From Rhizobium sp. BK399 (lineage in GTDB: Bacteria > Pseudomonadota > Alphaproteobacteria > Rhizobiales > Rhizobiaceae), in NCBI RefSeq assembly GCF_014194695.1, contig NZ_JACIAH010000001.1, positions 372,001-436,000 of the forward strand: DNA of 64,000 nt, given 5' to 3'. Made by a program: the position numbers and the translations under genes. Positions 16,405-24,139 of the stretch are shown piece after piece. A model generated the notes under the pieces. That model ran no database searches and had not been told where the DNA came from. It saw only the letters and a program-made list of their open reading frames with translations. Every line of letters begins with the position of its first letter. Position 1 is the stretch's first letter.

Positions 16405-17781
16405 ATGAACATCAATCGCTTCCCACTGCGGGCGGGCCATGCCGCTCGTTTCTTCAGCAGCGACCACCTCGGACCGATCACCACGGCAGAGCGTGTCGAG
16501 CAGCTGAACACACTTGAAATATCCGAAGCCGCAGCAATCCTGGTTACGCTGCCGCAGCAAAAGGCCGTGCGTATCCTGGGCCGACCCGAGTTGCATTACG
16601 CAGCAGCAATCCTTGCCGACATGCCGGTCGAGCACGCCTCACGGCTGCTGAACGCTCTTGCGAACGACCGTGTTGCCGACCTCTTTCAGGAAATGAACGA
16701 GGAAGCTCGGGCCCATCTCTTTTTGCGGCTCGACCGCACGACCTGTCTCGCCGTCCAGCACCTGATGGCCTACCCGCCCCGCACGGCTGGCAGCATCATG
16801 ACGACGGAGTTCGTCAGCGTGCCGGACACCTGGACGGTCGAGCAGACGCTGGAACATGTGCGCAAGGTCGAGCGGTCGCGCGAGACGGTCTATGCCATCT
16901 ATGTGCTCGATGCCGTCAGCCGCGTGCTGACCAGCGTCGTCACGCTCCGCCGCCTCATCACCGGCGATCCCGGTGAATCCGTGCTGACTGTTGCGCAGAA
17001 GGAAGGGGTTGTGCGTGCCGATCCGCTGATGACGCAGGAAGATGTCGCCCGGCTGATCCGCAAGCATAATCTGCTCGCCCTGCCCGTCGTAAGCGATGAC
17101 GGCCACATGCTCGGCATCGTCACGGTCGACGACGTGATCGACACGATGATCGCCGACCAGACAGAAGATGCCCAGAAGTTCGGCGGCATGGAAGCGCTTG
17201 GCAAGCCGTACATGAAGATCGGCTTCGCCGGGATGATCCGCAAGCGTGCTGGCTGGCTCTGCGCCCTGTTTCTCGGCGAAATGCTGACGGCAAGCGCCAT
17301 GCAGCACTTCGAAGGCGAACTGGAGAAGGCAATCGTGCTGACCCTGTTCGTGCCGCTGATCATGAGCTCGGGCGGCAATAGCGGGTCGCAGGCAACGTCG
17401 CTGATCATCCGGGCGCTGGCGCTCGGGGAGCTCAAGCTCTCCGACTGGTGGCGTGTGCTGCTGCGCGAACTGCCGACCGGCATAGTGCTCGGGGCGATCC
17501 TTGGCCTCGTCGGCTTCGTCCGCATTCTGCTCTGGCAGAATATCGGACTCTATGACTACGGCGAGCATTGGGTCCTTGTCGGTGTAACGATCTTCGCTGC
17601 ATTGATCGGCATCGTCACTTTTGGCTCGCTGGCTGGCTCGATGCTGCCCTTCGTGCTGCAGAGGCTGCGGCTTGATCCGGCAAGCGCTTCGGCTCCGTTC
17701 GTCGCGACGCTCGTCGATGTGAGCGGGCTGGTGATCTACTTCTCGGTCGCGCTGCTGATCCTCAGCGGGACGCTGCTGTAA
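16405..17781 (+). CDS. mgtE: Magnesium transporter MgtE
   Basis: Protein of 458 residues. It has an N-terminal helical MgtE_N superhelix (about 1-130, with LFQEMNEEARAHLFLRLD), two CBS domains (about 135-255, with AGSIMTTEFV and LPVVSDDGHMLGIVTVDDVIDTM), a plug helix, and five membrane helices (about 290-458). The channel motif LIMSSGGNSGSQATSL is intact. This gives Mg2+-gated Mg2+ uptake across the inner membrane. ATG at 16405 with GGAAAGG upstream is preferred over a TTG at 16369. A hairpin terminator follows. Confidence 0.94.
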   Translation: MNINRFPLRAGHAARFFSSDHLGPITTAERVEQLNTLEISEAAAILVTLPQQKAVRILGRPELHYAAAILADMPVEHASRLLNALANDRVADLFQEMNEEARAHLFLRLDRTTCLAVQHLMAYPPRTAGSIMTTEFVSVPDTWTVEQTLEHVRKVERSRETVYAIYVLDAVSRVLTSVVTLRRLITGDPGESVLTVAQKEGVVRADPLMTQEDVARLIRKHNLLALPVVSDDGHMLGIVTVDDVIDTMIADQTEDAQKFGGMEALGKPYMKIGFAGMIRKRAGWLCALFLGEMLTASAMQHFEGELEKAIVLTLFVPLIMSSGGNSGSQATSLIIRALALGELKLSDWWRVLLRELPTGIVLGAILGLVGFVRILLWQNIGLYDYGEHWVLVGVTIFAALIGIVTFGSLAGSMLPFVLQRLRLDPASASAPFVATLVDVSGLVIYFSVALLILSGTLL

Positions 17782-17789
17782 GAATGAAG

Positions 17790-17808
17790 CGGGGCCTGAT
17801 CGGCCCCG
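17790..17808. terminator. Bidirectional terminator, mgtE / Lrp
   Basis: CGGGGCC (17790-17796) and GGCCCCG (17802-17808) with a 5-base loop, followed by a T-rich stretch on the plus strand and an A/T-rich one on the minus strand. It separates the convergent mgtE and Lrp-family genes. Confidence 0.8.
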
Positions 17809-17812
17809 TTTC

Positions 17813-18286
17813 TTATTTCGGCTCCGGCAACTTCAGCGCTCCGTGGGTTTTCATGCTTCGAATGGCGAAGTTCGAGCGGATGTCGCTGACATTCGGCAAG
17901 GTCAGCAGCGTGTCGGTCAGCAGCCGCTCATAGGCCGCCAGATCCTCGACCACGACCTCCGCCAGGAAGTCTGCCGTTCCAGAGATCAGAAAGCAGGAAA
18001 CCACTTCCGGGATGGCGAGCAACGCTGCCTCCTGCGCCCGCGCGTTCTCGCGGCTGTGGTGGGCGACCTTGAGTTCGACGAAAACCGTCAGGCCGAGGCC
18101 GACTTCCTTGCGATCGATGTCGGCGCGGTAGCCGCGAATGACGCCCGTCTTTTCGAGGTTGCGGATGCGACGCAGGCAAGGCGACGGCGAGAGATTGACC
18201 TTTTCGGCAATATCCACGTTGGTCGCTCGCGCATCCTCCTGTAGGCACTTGAGGATCGCCAGATCGAATTTATCCAGATTTGGCAT
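17813..18286 (-). CDS. Lrp/AsnC family transcriptional regulator
   Basis: Protein of 157 residues starting MPNLDKFDLAILKCLQED. It has an N-terminal helix-turn-helix (VDIAEKVNLSPSPCLRRIRNLEKTGVIRGY) and a C-terminal RAM domain (about 70-150) for amino acid binding and oligomerisation. It is divergent from an EamA-type exporter with 145 bases between starts, so it probably controls that gene in response to an amino acid or related effector (inference from context). Confidence 0.92.
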   Translation of the reverse strand: MPNLDKFDLAILKCLQEDARATNVDIAEKVNLSPSPCLRRIRNLEKTGVIRGYRADIDRKEVGLGLTVFVELKVAHHSRENARAQEAALLAIPEVVSCFLISGTADFLAEVVVEDLAAYERLLTDTLLTLPNVSDIRSNFAIRSMKTHGALKLPEPK

Positions 18287-18431
18287 GCTCGATAAAATCC
18301 TTATGGAATTTTGGCAGATAGTTGCTCACGCTAACCTTCTGAGGGCAGAGATAGCAAGGACATGCCTGACCATTTCCGCCTAATCTTCTCTCAACCGGGC
18401 CACCTCCGGACGATCATGAGAGGAGACATCG

Positions 18432-19337
18432 ATGAGTGCCGTAACCTTTGCCAACAACGAAAAGGCCACCTCGACGACGGTCGGATATGCCGGTGCCGTC
18501 GTCACGGTTCTGATCTGGGCTGCATGGATCCTCGCAACCCGCCACAGCGCAGCAACGCAACTTACCACGATCGATATTGGTCTAATCCGCTACGGCATTC
18601 CGGCATTGGTTCTCGCGCCTGTCTGGTTGAAGACGGGACTGCTGCCGAAGGGCGTGCCGGTCGGGCTGCTCGTCACGATGGTCGCCGGCGCGGGCGCGGC
18701 GTTCTTCCAGCTGACCACGTCCGCCATTCACTCCACGCCGGCTTCGGCTGCCGGTATCCTGCTCGGCGGCTCGATGCCGCTCGCCACCGCGCTCATTGGC
18801 GTCCTTGTTTTCCGGGAACGGCCGGACCCCATGCGTGCACTCGGTCTTGTCGCAATCGTTGCGGGCGTGGCCATCTTGCTGGTCTGCAGCCTCGCCGGTG
18901 CGGCTCTACCCTGGAGCAGCTTTGTCCTCTTGCCGATGGGAGCAATTCTTTGGGCAAGCTACACTCATGCCTTCCGCCGCTCCGGTCTGACGGCACTGCA
19001 GGCCAGTGCGCTCATCGCCATCTGGTCCTTCCTGATCCATGTCGGCTTCGCGGTCATGTTCGGCACCTCGATCGCCAGCGCTCCGTTAACCGAAGTCGGC
19101 CTGCAGATCCTGAGCCAAGGCATCCTGTCCGGCCTTGTTGCGACTGTCGCCTATGGGCTTGCTGTTCATGCACTGGGCGGCACACAGGCTGCCGCCTTTA
19201 CGGCGATCACACCGGTGCTCGCAACGATCGGCGGCGGCCTGCTGCTTGGGGAGGAGATCGGTATCGCAGAGATTGCAGCTGCCGTTATCACAGGCCTCGG
19301 CGTGGCACTCTCGACCGGCATCGCTTCGCGCCGATAG
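18432..19337 (+). CDS. EamA (DMT superfamily) transporter
   Basis: Protein of 301 residues with ten predicted helices arranged as two EamA repeats (about 18-150 and 160-298). WAAWILATRHSA opens the first and a SGLVATVAYGLAVHALGGTQAAAFTAITPV segment lies in the second. The family exports amino acids and other metabolites. Divergence from an Lrp/AsnC regulator suggests an amino-acid exporter. The ATG at 18432 has GAGGAGA just upstream. Followed by a good terminator. Confidence 0.87.
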   Translation: MSAVTFANNEKATSTTVGYAGAVVTVLIWAAWILATRHSAATQLTTIDIGLIRYGIPALVLAPVWLKTGLLPKGVPVGLLVTMVAGAGAAFFQLTTSAIHSTPASAAGILLGGSMPLATALIGVLVFRERPDPMRALGLVAIVAGVAILLVCSLAGAALPWSSFVLLPMGAILWASYTHAFRRSGLTALQASALIAIWSFLIHVGFAVMFGTSIASAPLTEVGLQILSQGILSGLVATVAYGLAVHALGGTQAAAFTAITPVLATIGGGLLLGEEIGIAEIAAAVITGLGVALSTGIASRR

Positions 19338-19348
19338 CTCGGCCCACG

Positions 19349-19371
19349 GGTCGGCGGTCACTCCGCCGACC
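19349..19371 (+). terminator. Terminator after the EamA gene
   Basis: Perfect 9-bp stem, GGTCGGCGG (19349-19357) with CCGCCGACC (19363-19371), loop of 5 bases. It begins 12 bases after the stop codon, and T-rich sequence follows, including five T residues at 19381-19385. Confidence 0.65.
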
Positions 19372-19422
19372 TGTTTCCAGTTTTTGGCAATGCATTGCCT
19401 CTTTGCGCTGGTGATTGCCGCT

Positions 19423-19938
19423 TCAAAGCGCAAGAATCATCGCAACCCGCCGTTCCGGATCCATCCCGACAGCGAGTTCGTGATCCAGCTTTTTCTGCAG
19501 GAACTGCGGCACGGCCTCCACCTTCGGCAACGTAAAGCCGAGGGAGGCGTAGAAGGGAGCATTGAAGGGAACGTAGCGATCCGTTGTCAGCGTCAGAGCC
19601 GGCAGCCGGCGCGCCTCGGCGATCTCGACCGCAGCCCCCATCAAGCGCCGCCCAATTCCCTTACGCTGCGTTTCCCGGCAGACGTCCAGTTCGATGACAT
19701 AGAGCGTACCTTCGATCTCCTCCGCCGCTAGAAAACCGACCGGACGATCACCATCATCGACGGCAACGAGCAGCAGGCCCGCATCGAGCGACCCTCGCAG
19801 CACATCCAGCGGTAGCGTGTGCGCTTCCCCGACCACGCCAAGCGCCTCCGCCAGCGTTGCGAAGGCGTCGATTTCGACCTCCGTCAAGCGCGGCAGTTCA
19901 TCGAGACGCGCCGGCCGAATGATGCAGGCGCTGCCCAT
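19423..19938 (-). CDS. GNAT family N-acetyltransferase
   Basis: Protein of 171 residues with the GNAT fold: acceptor-side N-terminal helices, VGFLAAEEIEGTLYVIELDV strands, then motif A RKGIGRRLMGAAVEIAE binding acetyl-CoA, and FYASLGF near the C-terminus. Substrate unknown. It lies 9 bases downstream of the ETF-QO gene on the same strand and is probably co-transcribed with it, though a functional link is unclear. Confidence 0.88.
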   Translation of the reverse strand: MGSACIIRPARLDELPRLTEVEIDAFATLAEALGVVGEAHTLPLDVLRGSLDAGLLLVAVDDGDRPVGFLAAEEIEGTLYVIELDVCRETQRKGIGRRLMGAAVEIAEARRLPALTLTTDRYVPFNAPFYASLGFTLPKVEAVPQFLQKKLDHELAVGMDPERRVAMILAL

Positions 19939-19947
19939 GCCGGCCTC

Positions 19948-21612
19948 TTACATATTCGGGTAAACAGGGCCCTCGCCGCCCTGCGGCGGCACCCAGTTGA
20001 TGTTCTGGTTGGGATCCTTGATGTCGCAGGTTTTGCAGTGGACGCAGTTCTGGGCGTTGATGACAAAGGTTTCCTTACCGTCCTTCTCTACCCACTCGTA
20101 AACACCGGCCGGACAGTAGCGGGTCGAGGGACCGGCAAAAATGTCGTGCTCGGACGAGACCTGCAGCGCCATGTCCTTGACCTGCAGATGCACCGGCTGA
20201 TCTTCCTCATGATTGGTGTTCGACAGGAACACCGAGGACAGACGATCGAAGGTGAGGACACCATCGGGTTTCGGGTAAGCGATCGGCTTGTGCTGCGAGG
20301 CCGGCTCCAGCGAGGCCGCGTCGGTCTTTCCGTGCTTCAGCGTGCCGAAGATCGACAAACCGAAGAGCTGGTTCGTCCACATGTCGATCCCGCCGAGTGC
20401 GACGCCGACCGCCGTGCCGAACTTCGACCACAGCGGCTTGACGTTACGCACCTTCTTCAGGTCCTTGCCGATGTCGCTTGAACGCCAGTCGTTCTCGATC
20501 TCGACAACCTCATCATTGGCGCGACCAGCGGCGATCGCCGCCGCGATGCGGTTCGCCGCCATCATGCCCGACAGCACGGCGTTGTGGCTGCCCTTGATGC
20601 GCGGCACGTTGACGAAACCCGCCGAACAGCCGATCAGCGCGCCGCCAGGGAAGCTAAGCTTCGGCACCGACTGATAGCCGCCTTCGGTGATGGCACGCGC
20701 GCCGTAGGAAAGCCGCTTGCCGCCCTCGAAAGTGGTGCGAATGGCCGGATGCGTCTTGAAGCGCTGGAATTCCTCGAAGGGATAGAGGTAGGGATTCTTG
20801 TAGTTCAGGTGGACGACAAAGCCGACGGCGACAAGATTGTCCTCGAGGTGGTAAAGGAAGGAGCCGCCTCCGGTCTTCATGCCGAGCGGCCAGCCGAAGG
20901 AGTGCTGCACCAGACCCTGCTTGTGGTGCTCAGGCTTCACTTGCCAGAGTTCCTTGATGCCGATGCCGAACTTCTGCGGCTCACGATCCCTCGACAGATC
21001 GAACTTGGCGATCAGCTGCTTGGCGAGCGAACCACGCACGCCTTCGCCGATCAAAACGTATTTGCCAAGCAGTGCCATGCCGCGGGTATAGTTCGGGCCG
21101 GGCTCACCGTTCTTCTCGATGCCCATGTCGCCGGTGGCAACACCGATCACCGCACCTTCGTCATTGTAGAGGACTTCGGTTGCGGCGAAGCCCGGATAGA
21201 TCTCGACGCCGAGTTCCTCAGCCTTGGTGGCCAGCCAACGACAGACATTGCCGAGCGAGACGATATAGTTCCCATGGTTGCTCATCAGCGGCGGCATCAG
21301 GATGTTCGGCAGACGCACAGAGCCGGCCGGACCGAGCACTAGGAAGTGGTCGTCTGTCACCTCGGTCTTGAACGGATGGTCGGCTTCGTTGCGCCAGCCG
21401 GGCAGCAGACGATCGATGCCGATAGGATCGACCACGGCACCCGACAGAATGTGCGCGCCGACTTCAGCCCCCTTTTCGAGCACGACGACCGACAGCTCCG
21501 GATTGACCTGCTTCAGACGGATCGCAGCCGACAACCCCGCAGGACCACCACCGACGATCACCACGTCGAATTCCATGCTTTCGCGTTCGGGCAGCTCAGT
21601 CGTATCGGTCAT
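19948..21612 (-). CDS. Electron transfer flavoprotein-ubiquinone oxidoreductase
   Basis: Protein of 554 residues, full length for ETF-QO. It has an N-terminal FAD-binding VVIVGGGPAGLSAAIRL (about 17-34), an ubiquinone-binding and membrane-associated middle, and a C-terminal 4Fe-4S ferredoxin domain. The Cys residues lie in YCPAGVYEW (near 498) and NCVHCKTCDIKDP (near 523-530). It passes electrons from ETF, reduced by acyl-CoA and other dehydrogenases, to ubiquinone at the inner membrane. Its regulatory region is shared with the divergent SDR gene and holds a 14-bp palindrome. Also called etfD or ETFDH homologue. Confidence 0.95.
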   Translation of the reverse strand: MTDTTELPERESMEFDVVIVGGGPAGLSAAIRLKQVNPELSVVVLEKGAEVGAHILSGAVVDPIGIDRLLPGWRNEADHPFKTEVTDDHFLVLGPAGSVRLPNILMPPLMSNHGNYIVSLGNVCRWLATKAEELGVEIYPGFAATEVLYNDEGAVIGVATGDMGIEKNGEPGPNYTRGMALLGKYVLIGEGVRGSLAKQLIAKFDLSRDREPQKFGIGIKELWQVKPEHHKQGLVQHSFGWPLGMKTGGGSFLYHLEDNLVAVGFVVHLNYKNPYLYPFEEFQRFKTHPAIRTTFEGGKRLSYGARAITEGGYQSVPKLSFPGGALIGCSAGFVNVPRIKGSHNAVLSGMMAANRIAAAIAAGRANDEVVEIENDWRSSDIGKDLKKVRNVKPLWSKFGTAVGVALGGIDMWTNQLFGLSIFGTLKHGKTDAASLEPASQHKPIAYPKPDGVLTFDRLSSVFLSNTNHEEDQPVHLQVKDMALQVSSEHDIFAGPSTRYCPAGVYEWVEKDGKETFVINAQNCVHCKTCDIKDPNQNINWVPPQGGEGPVYPNM

Positions 21613-21761
21613 GCATCCATCTCCGCTTGGCCGACATTGCGGCCATATTCCCCTTGATGGGGTTATCTCTTGTCAAAACAGGGGCGTATTGTCGAGCCGG
21701 GAAACGACAGCGAATCCCCCAATTCGCGCAACAGCATTTCTAGGATCAAATAATTATATAC

Positions 21762-21775
21762 CGTTTACGTAAACG
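21762..21775. promoter_or_regulatory. 14-bp perfect palindrome, candidate operator
   Basis: CGTTTACGTAAACG in an AT-rich stretch between the divergent ETF-QO and SDR genes, 85 bases from the SDR start and about 150 from the ETF-QO start. The TTTACGTAAA core resembles sites I recall for the MerR-type LiuR regulator of branched-chain amino acid and acyl-CoA catabolism, a pathway that feeds ETF-QO. Regulator not in this window. Confidence 0.5.
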
Positions 21776-21859
21776 TCAAATGATAAACAAATGACCGACA
21801 CCGCTTTCGTCTCCGGTCGCAGCGCCGTATAGAGAGAGGAGCGATTGGAGGAATTTGGC

Positions 21860-22648
21860 ATGGATCTCGGCATCAAGGGTAGACGCGCGCTGGTGCTGGC
21901 GTCGTCGCGCGGATTGGGTCATGGCATCGCCGTGGCTTTGGCGCGTGAGGGAGCACACGTTCTCCTGTGTGGCCGCAGCGGCGAGACGCTGGAGGCGAAC
22001 TGCCGCGCCATCAATGCTGAAGGAAACGGCAAAGCCGATTGGATCTGGGCTGACCTTTCCGATGAGAATTTCGTGGAAACAGTGACCGCCGCGGTACAAG
22101 CCAAGCTTGGCGGGGTCGATATTCTAGTCAACAACACCGGCGGCCCAACTCCGGGGACGACGCAGGATATGACGTCCGAGAAGCTGGAAACCTATTTCTT
22201 TTCGATGGTTCTGCGGGTCATTACCCTCACCAATGTGCTTTTGCCATCCATGAAGGAACAGGGCTGGGGACGTATCCTCACCGTCGCATCATCGGGTGTC
22301 ATTGAGCCCATTGGCAATCTGGCCCTTTCAAACACCCTACGCCCCGCCCTCGCCGGCTGGAGCAAAACGCTGGCAACAGAGGTCGCGCGCTTTGGAATCA
22401 CATCGAATCTCCTACTTCCCGGGAGCATTCTGACTAGCCGGACCGATGACCTCGATGGAGCCGCCGCCAAACGGACTGGCAAAAGCCTCGAAGAAATCCG
22501 CGCCGCAAAGCAAGCTGCGATTCCCGTCGGCCGCTACGGAACGGTCGAAGAGTTTGCGGCAACCGCCGCTTTCCTCTGCAGCCAGCAGGCGAGTTACATC
22601 ACCGGCAGTCTTGTGCGCTGCGATGGTGGGGCGGCGCGATCCGTCTGA
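21860..22648 (+). CDS. Atypical short-chain dehydrogenase/reductase family protein
   Basis: Protein of 262 residues with an SDR Rossmann fold: ALVLASSRGLGHGIAVAL (glycine-rich loop), DILVNNTGGP (NNAG position) and TVASSGV (catalytic Ser region). At the usual YxxxK site the sequence reads SNTLRPA, so the catalytic Tyr and Lys appear replaced by Asn and Arg. This matches a fabG-like subgroup known to lack the full tetrad. The start at 21860 has TTGGAGGAA upstream. Divergent from ETF-QO. Annotating it as an active 3-oxoacyl-ACP reductase would be unsafe. Confidence 0.85.
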   Translation: MDLGIKGRRALVLASSRGLGHGIAVALAREGAHVLLCGRSGETLEANCRAINAEGNGKADWIWADLSDENFVETVTAAVQAKLGGVDILVNNTGGPTPGTTQDMTSEKLETYFFSMVLRVITLTNVLLPSMKEQGWGRILTVASSGVIEPIGNLALSNTLRPALAGWSKTLATEVARFGITSNLLLPGSILTSRTDDLDGAAAKRTGKSLEEIRAAKQAAIPVGRYGTVEEFAATAAFLCSQQASYITGSLVRCDGGAARSV

Positions 22649-22858
22649 TCGAAAAGAAGAAATTGCAAAAGCGCGGGCAGCGGCACATCGCCGATGCTCA
22701 ATAAATGTCATTCAGCACATTCTTTCATTACAAAAATTTAAGCCATTATAACCACTTAGTGATGGTCGGTTCGGCAATTGTGTCTTTTTTGCGCCGTAAT
22801 AAGCGTGGTTCAATAGAGCCTCGATTTCCGCGCAATTTGCACCAACCCGGTCTCGCTT

Positions 22859-24139
22859 ATGAAGAAACTATTTGTCACGGTCTGCATCCTCGCTGCTGCC
22901 AGCGTCGGCGCATGGCAATACAGGGAGCGCATCCCTTATCTTTCGCAATTTTTACCCAAGTCACAACAGGCCGATACCGCCGATGGTGGTCGCCAAACGA
23001 CAGGCGATGCATCGCAGAAGTCCGGTGATCAGAAGAACGGCGGCAAAGGCCGCAATCGCAACGGCGGACCAACATTGGTCAAGACGGTCGCAGCGGTGAA
23101 GACTACCCTGCCCCGGGACGTAACGGCTTCTGGCTGGGCCGACGCGGATGACAACACGACGATCGCCGCCCAGGAACAGGGCATTGTTACAAAGATCCTC
23201 GCGTCGGATGGAGCCACCGTCAAACAGGGAGATCTGATCGTCGAGCTTGATGCCCGCACCGCCCAGGCAACGGTCAACAAGGACAGCGCCATGGTCGTCC
23301 GTGACCAGGCAACCCTGGCGGAATCCGAAACCGCGCTGGCACGCGCCAACGACTTGCTGACGTCAAAGGCCGGCACGCAGCAGAGCTATGATCAGGCAAA
23401 GGCGGCACGCGACACGGCAGCGGCTACTGTCGAGGCCGACAAAGCAGGACTGGCCGCCGATCAGGTAATGCTGGAGCATACGGATATCCGCGCTCCGTTC
23501 GACGGGCGCCTCGGCGATATCTCGGTAAGCCCTGGCGCCTTCGTGAACGCCGGCTCGGCGATCGTAACGATCGCAAAATATGATCCGATCTATGTGAAGT
23601 TCCACCTGCAGGAGCGCGACCTCCGGCAACTGAAGCTTGCCCTCGCCGCAGGGCCAGTGGACGTCAGCACAGTTCCCCAGTCCGACAAGGCAAAACCGCG
23701 CCAGGGCCATATCAGCTTCTACGACAACACCGTGGATCCGGCATCTGGCACTATCCTTGCCAAGGCAAAGTTCGAGAATGCTTCCGGTGCGCTGTGGCCC
23801 GGACAGTCAGTCAACATTGTGGTCCACTTCAACAACAACGAACAGCAGGTCGTAGTCCCGACCGTTGCGGTGAGCCCCGGTGCGGACGGCTTCTTCGCAA
23901 TTGTCGCCCGCGATGGGAAGGCACGCGTGACGCCTGTCACCGTGGCGCGAGCAAACGGCGGCTTCACGGCAATCTCGGATGGCCTCTCGGAAGGCGACCA
24001 CGTCATCATCGAAGGACAGGCGCAGCTCGTCGATCAGCAGCCGGTCAAGGAACAATTCGACGACAAGGCATTGAACGTTGCTTCGGCTGATCAAGCCGCA
24101 GGCAAGACCGAAATCATTACAGCGGGCACGGAAGAATGA
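22859..24139 (+). CDS. RND efflux periplasmic adaptor (MdtA-like)
   Basis: Protein of 426 residues. An N-terminal membrane segment (MKKLFVTVCILAAASVGAW) is followed by a low-complexity linker. A lipoyl half-motif (VTKILASDGATVKQGDLIVELD), a helical hairpin (about 140-200), the second lipoyl half (IRAPFDGRLGDISVSPGAFV) and beta-barrel domains complete the family layout. It links the RND pump to an outer-membrane channel, which is not encoded here. It overlaps the pump gene by four bases (ATGA). The 210-base upstream gap is AT-rich and presumably carries the promoter; no adjacent regulator gene was found. Confidence 0.9.
   Translation: MKKLFVTVCILAAASVGAWQYRERIPYLSQFLPKSQQADTADGGRQTTGDASQKSGDQKNGGKGRNRNGGPTLVKTVAAVKTTLPRDVTASGWADADDNTTIAAQEQGIVTKILASDGATVKQGDLIVELDARTAQATVNKDSAMVVRDQATLAESETALARANDLLTSKAGTQQSYDQAKAARDTAAATVEADKAGLAADQVMLEHTDIRAPFDGRLGDISVSPGAFVNAGSAIVTIAKYDPIYVKFHLQERDLRQLKLALAAGPVDVSTVPQSDKAKPRQGHISFYDNTVDPASGTILAKAKFENASGALWPGQSVNIVVHFNNNEQQVVVPTVAVSPGADGFFAIVARDGKARVTPVTVARANGGFTAISDGLSEGDHVIIEGQAQLVDQQPVKEQFDDKALNVASADQAAGKTEIITAGTEE

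Noticed and set aside
16639..17568. Minus-strand open frame of 309 codons opposite mgtE
   Set aside because: Shadow of mgtE in high-GC sequence; His/Gln-rich without recognisable domains.
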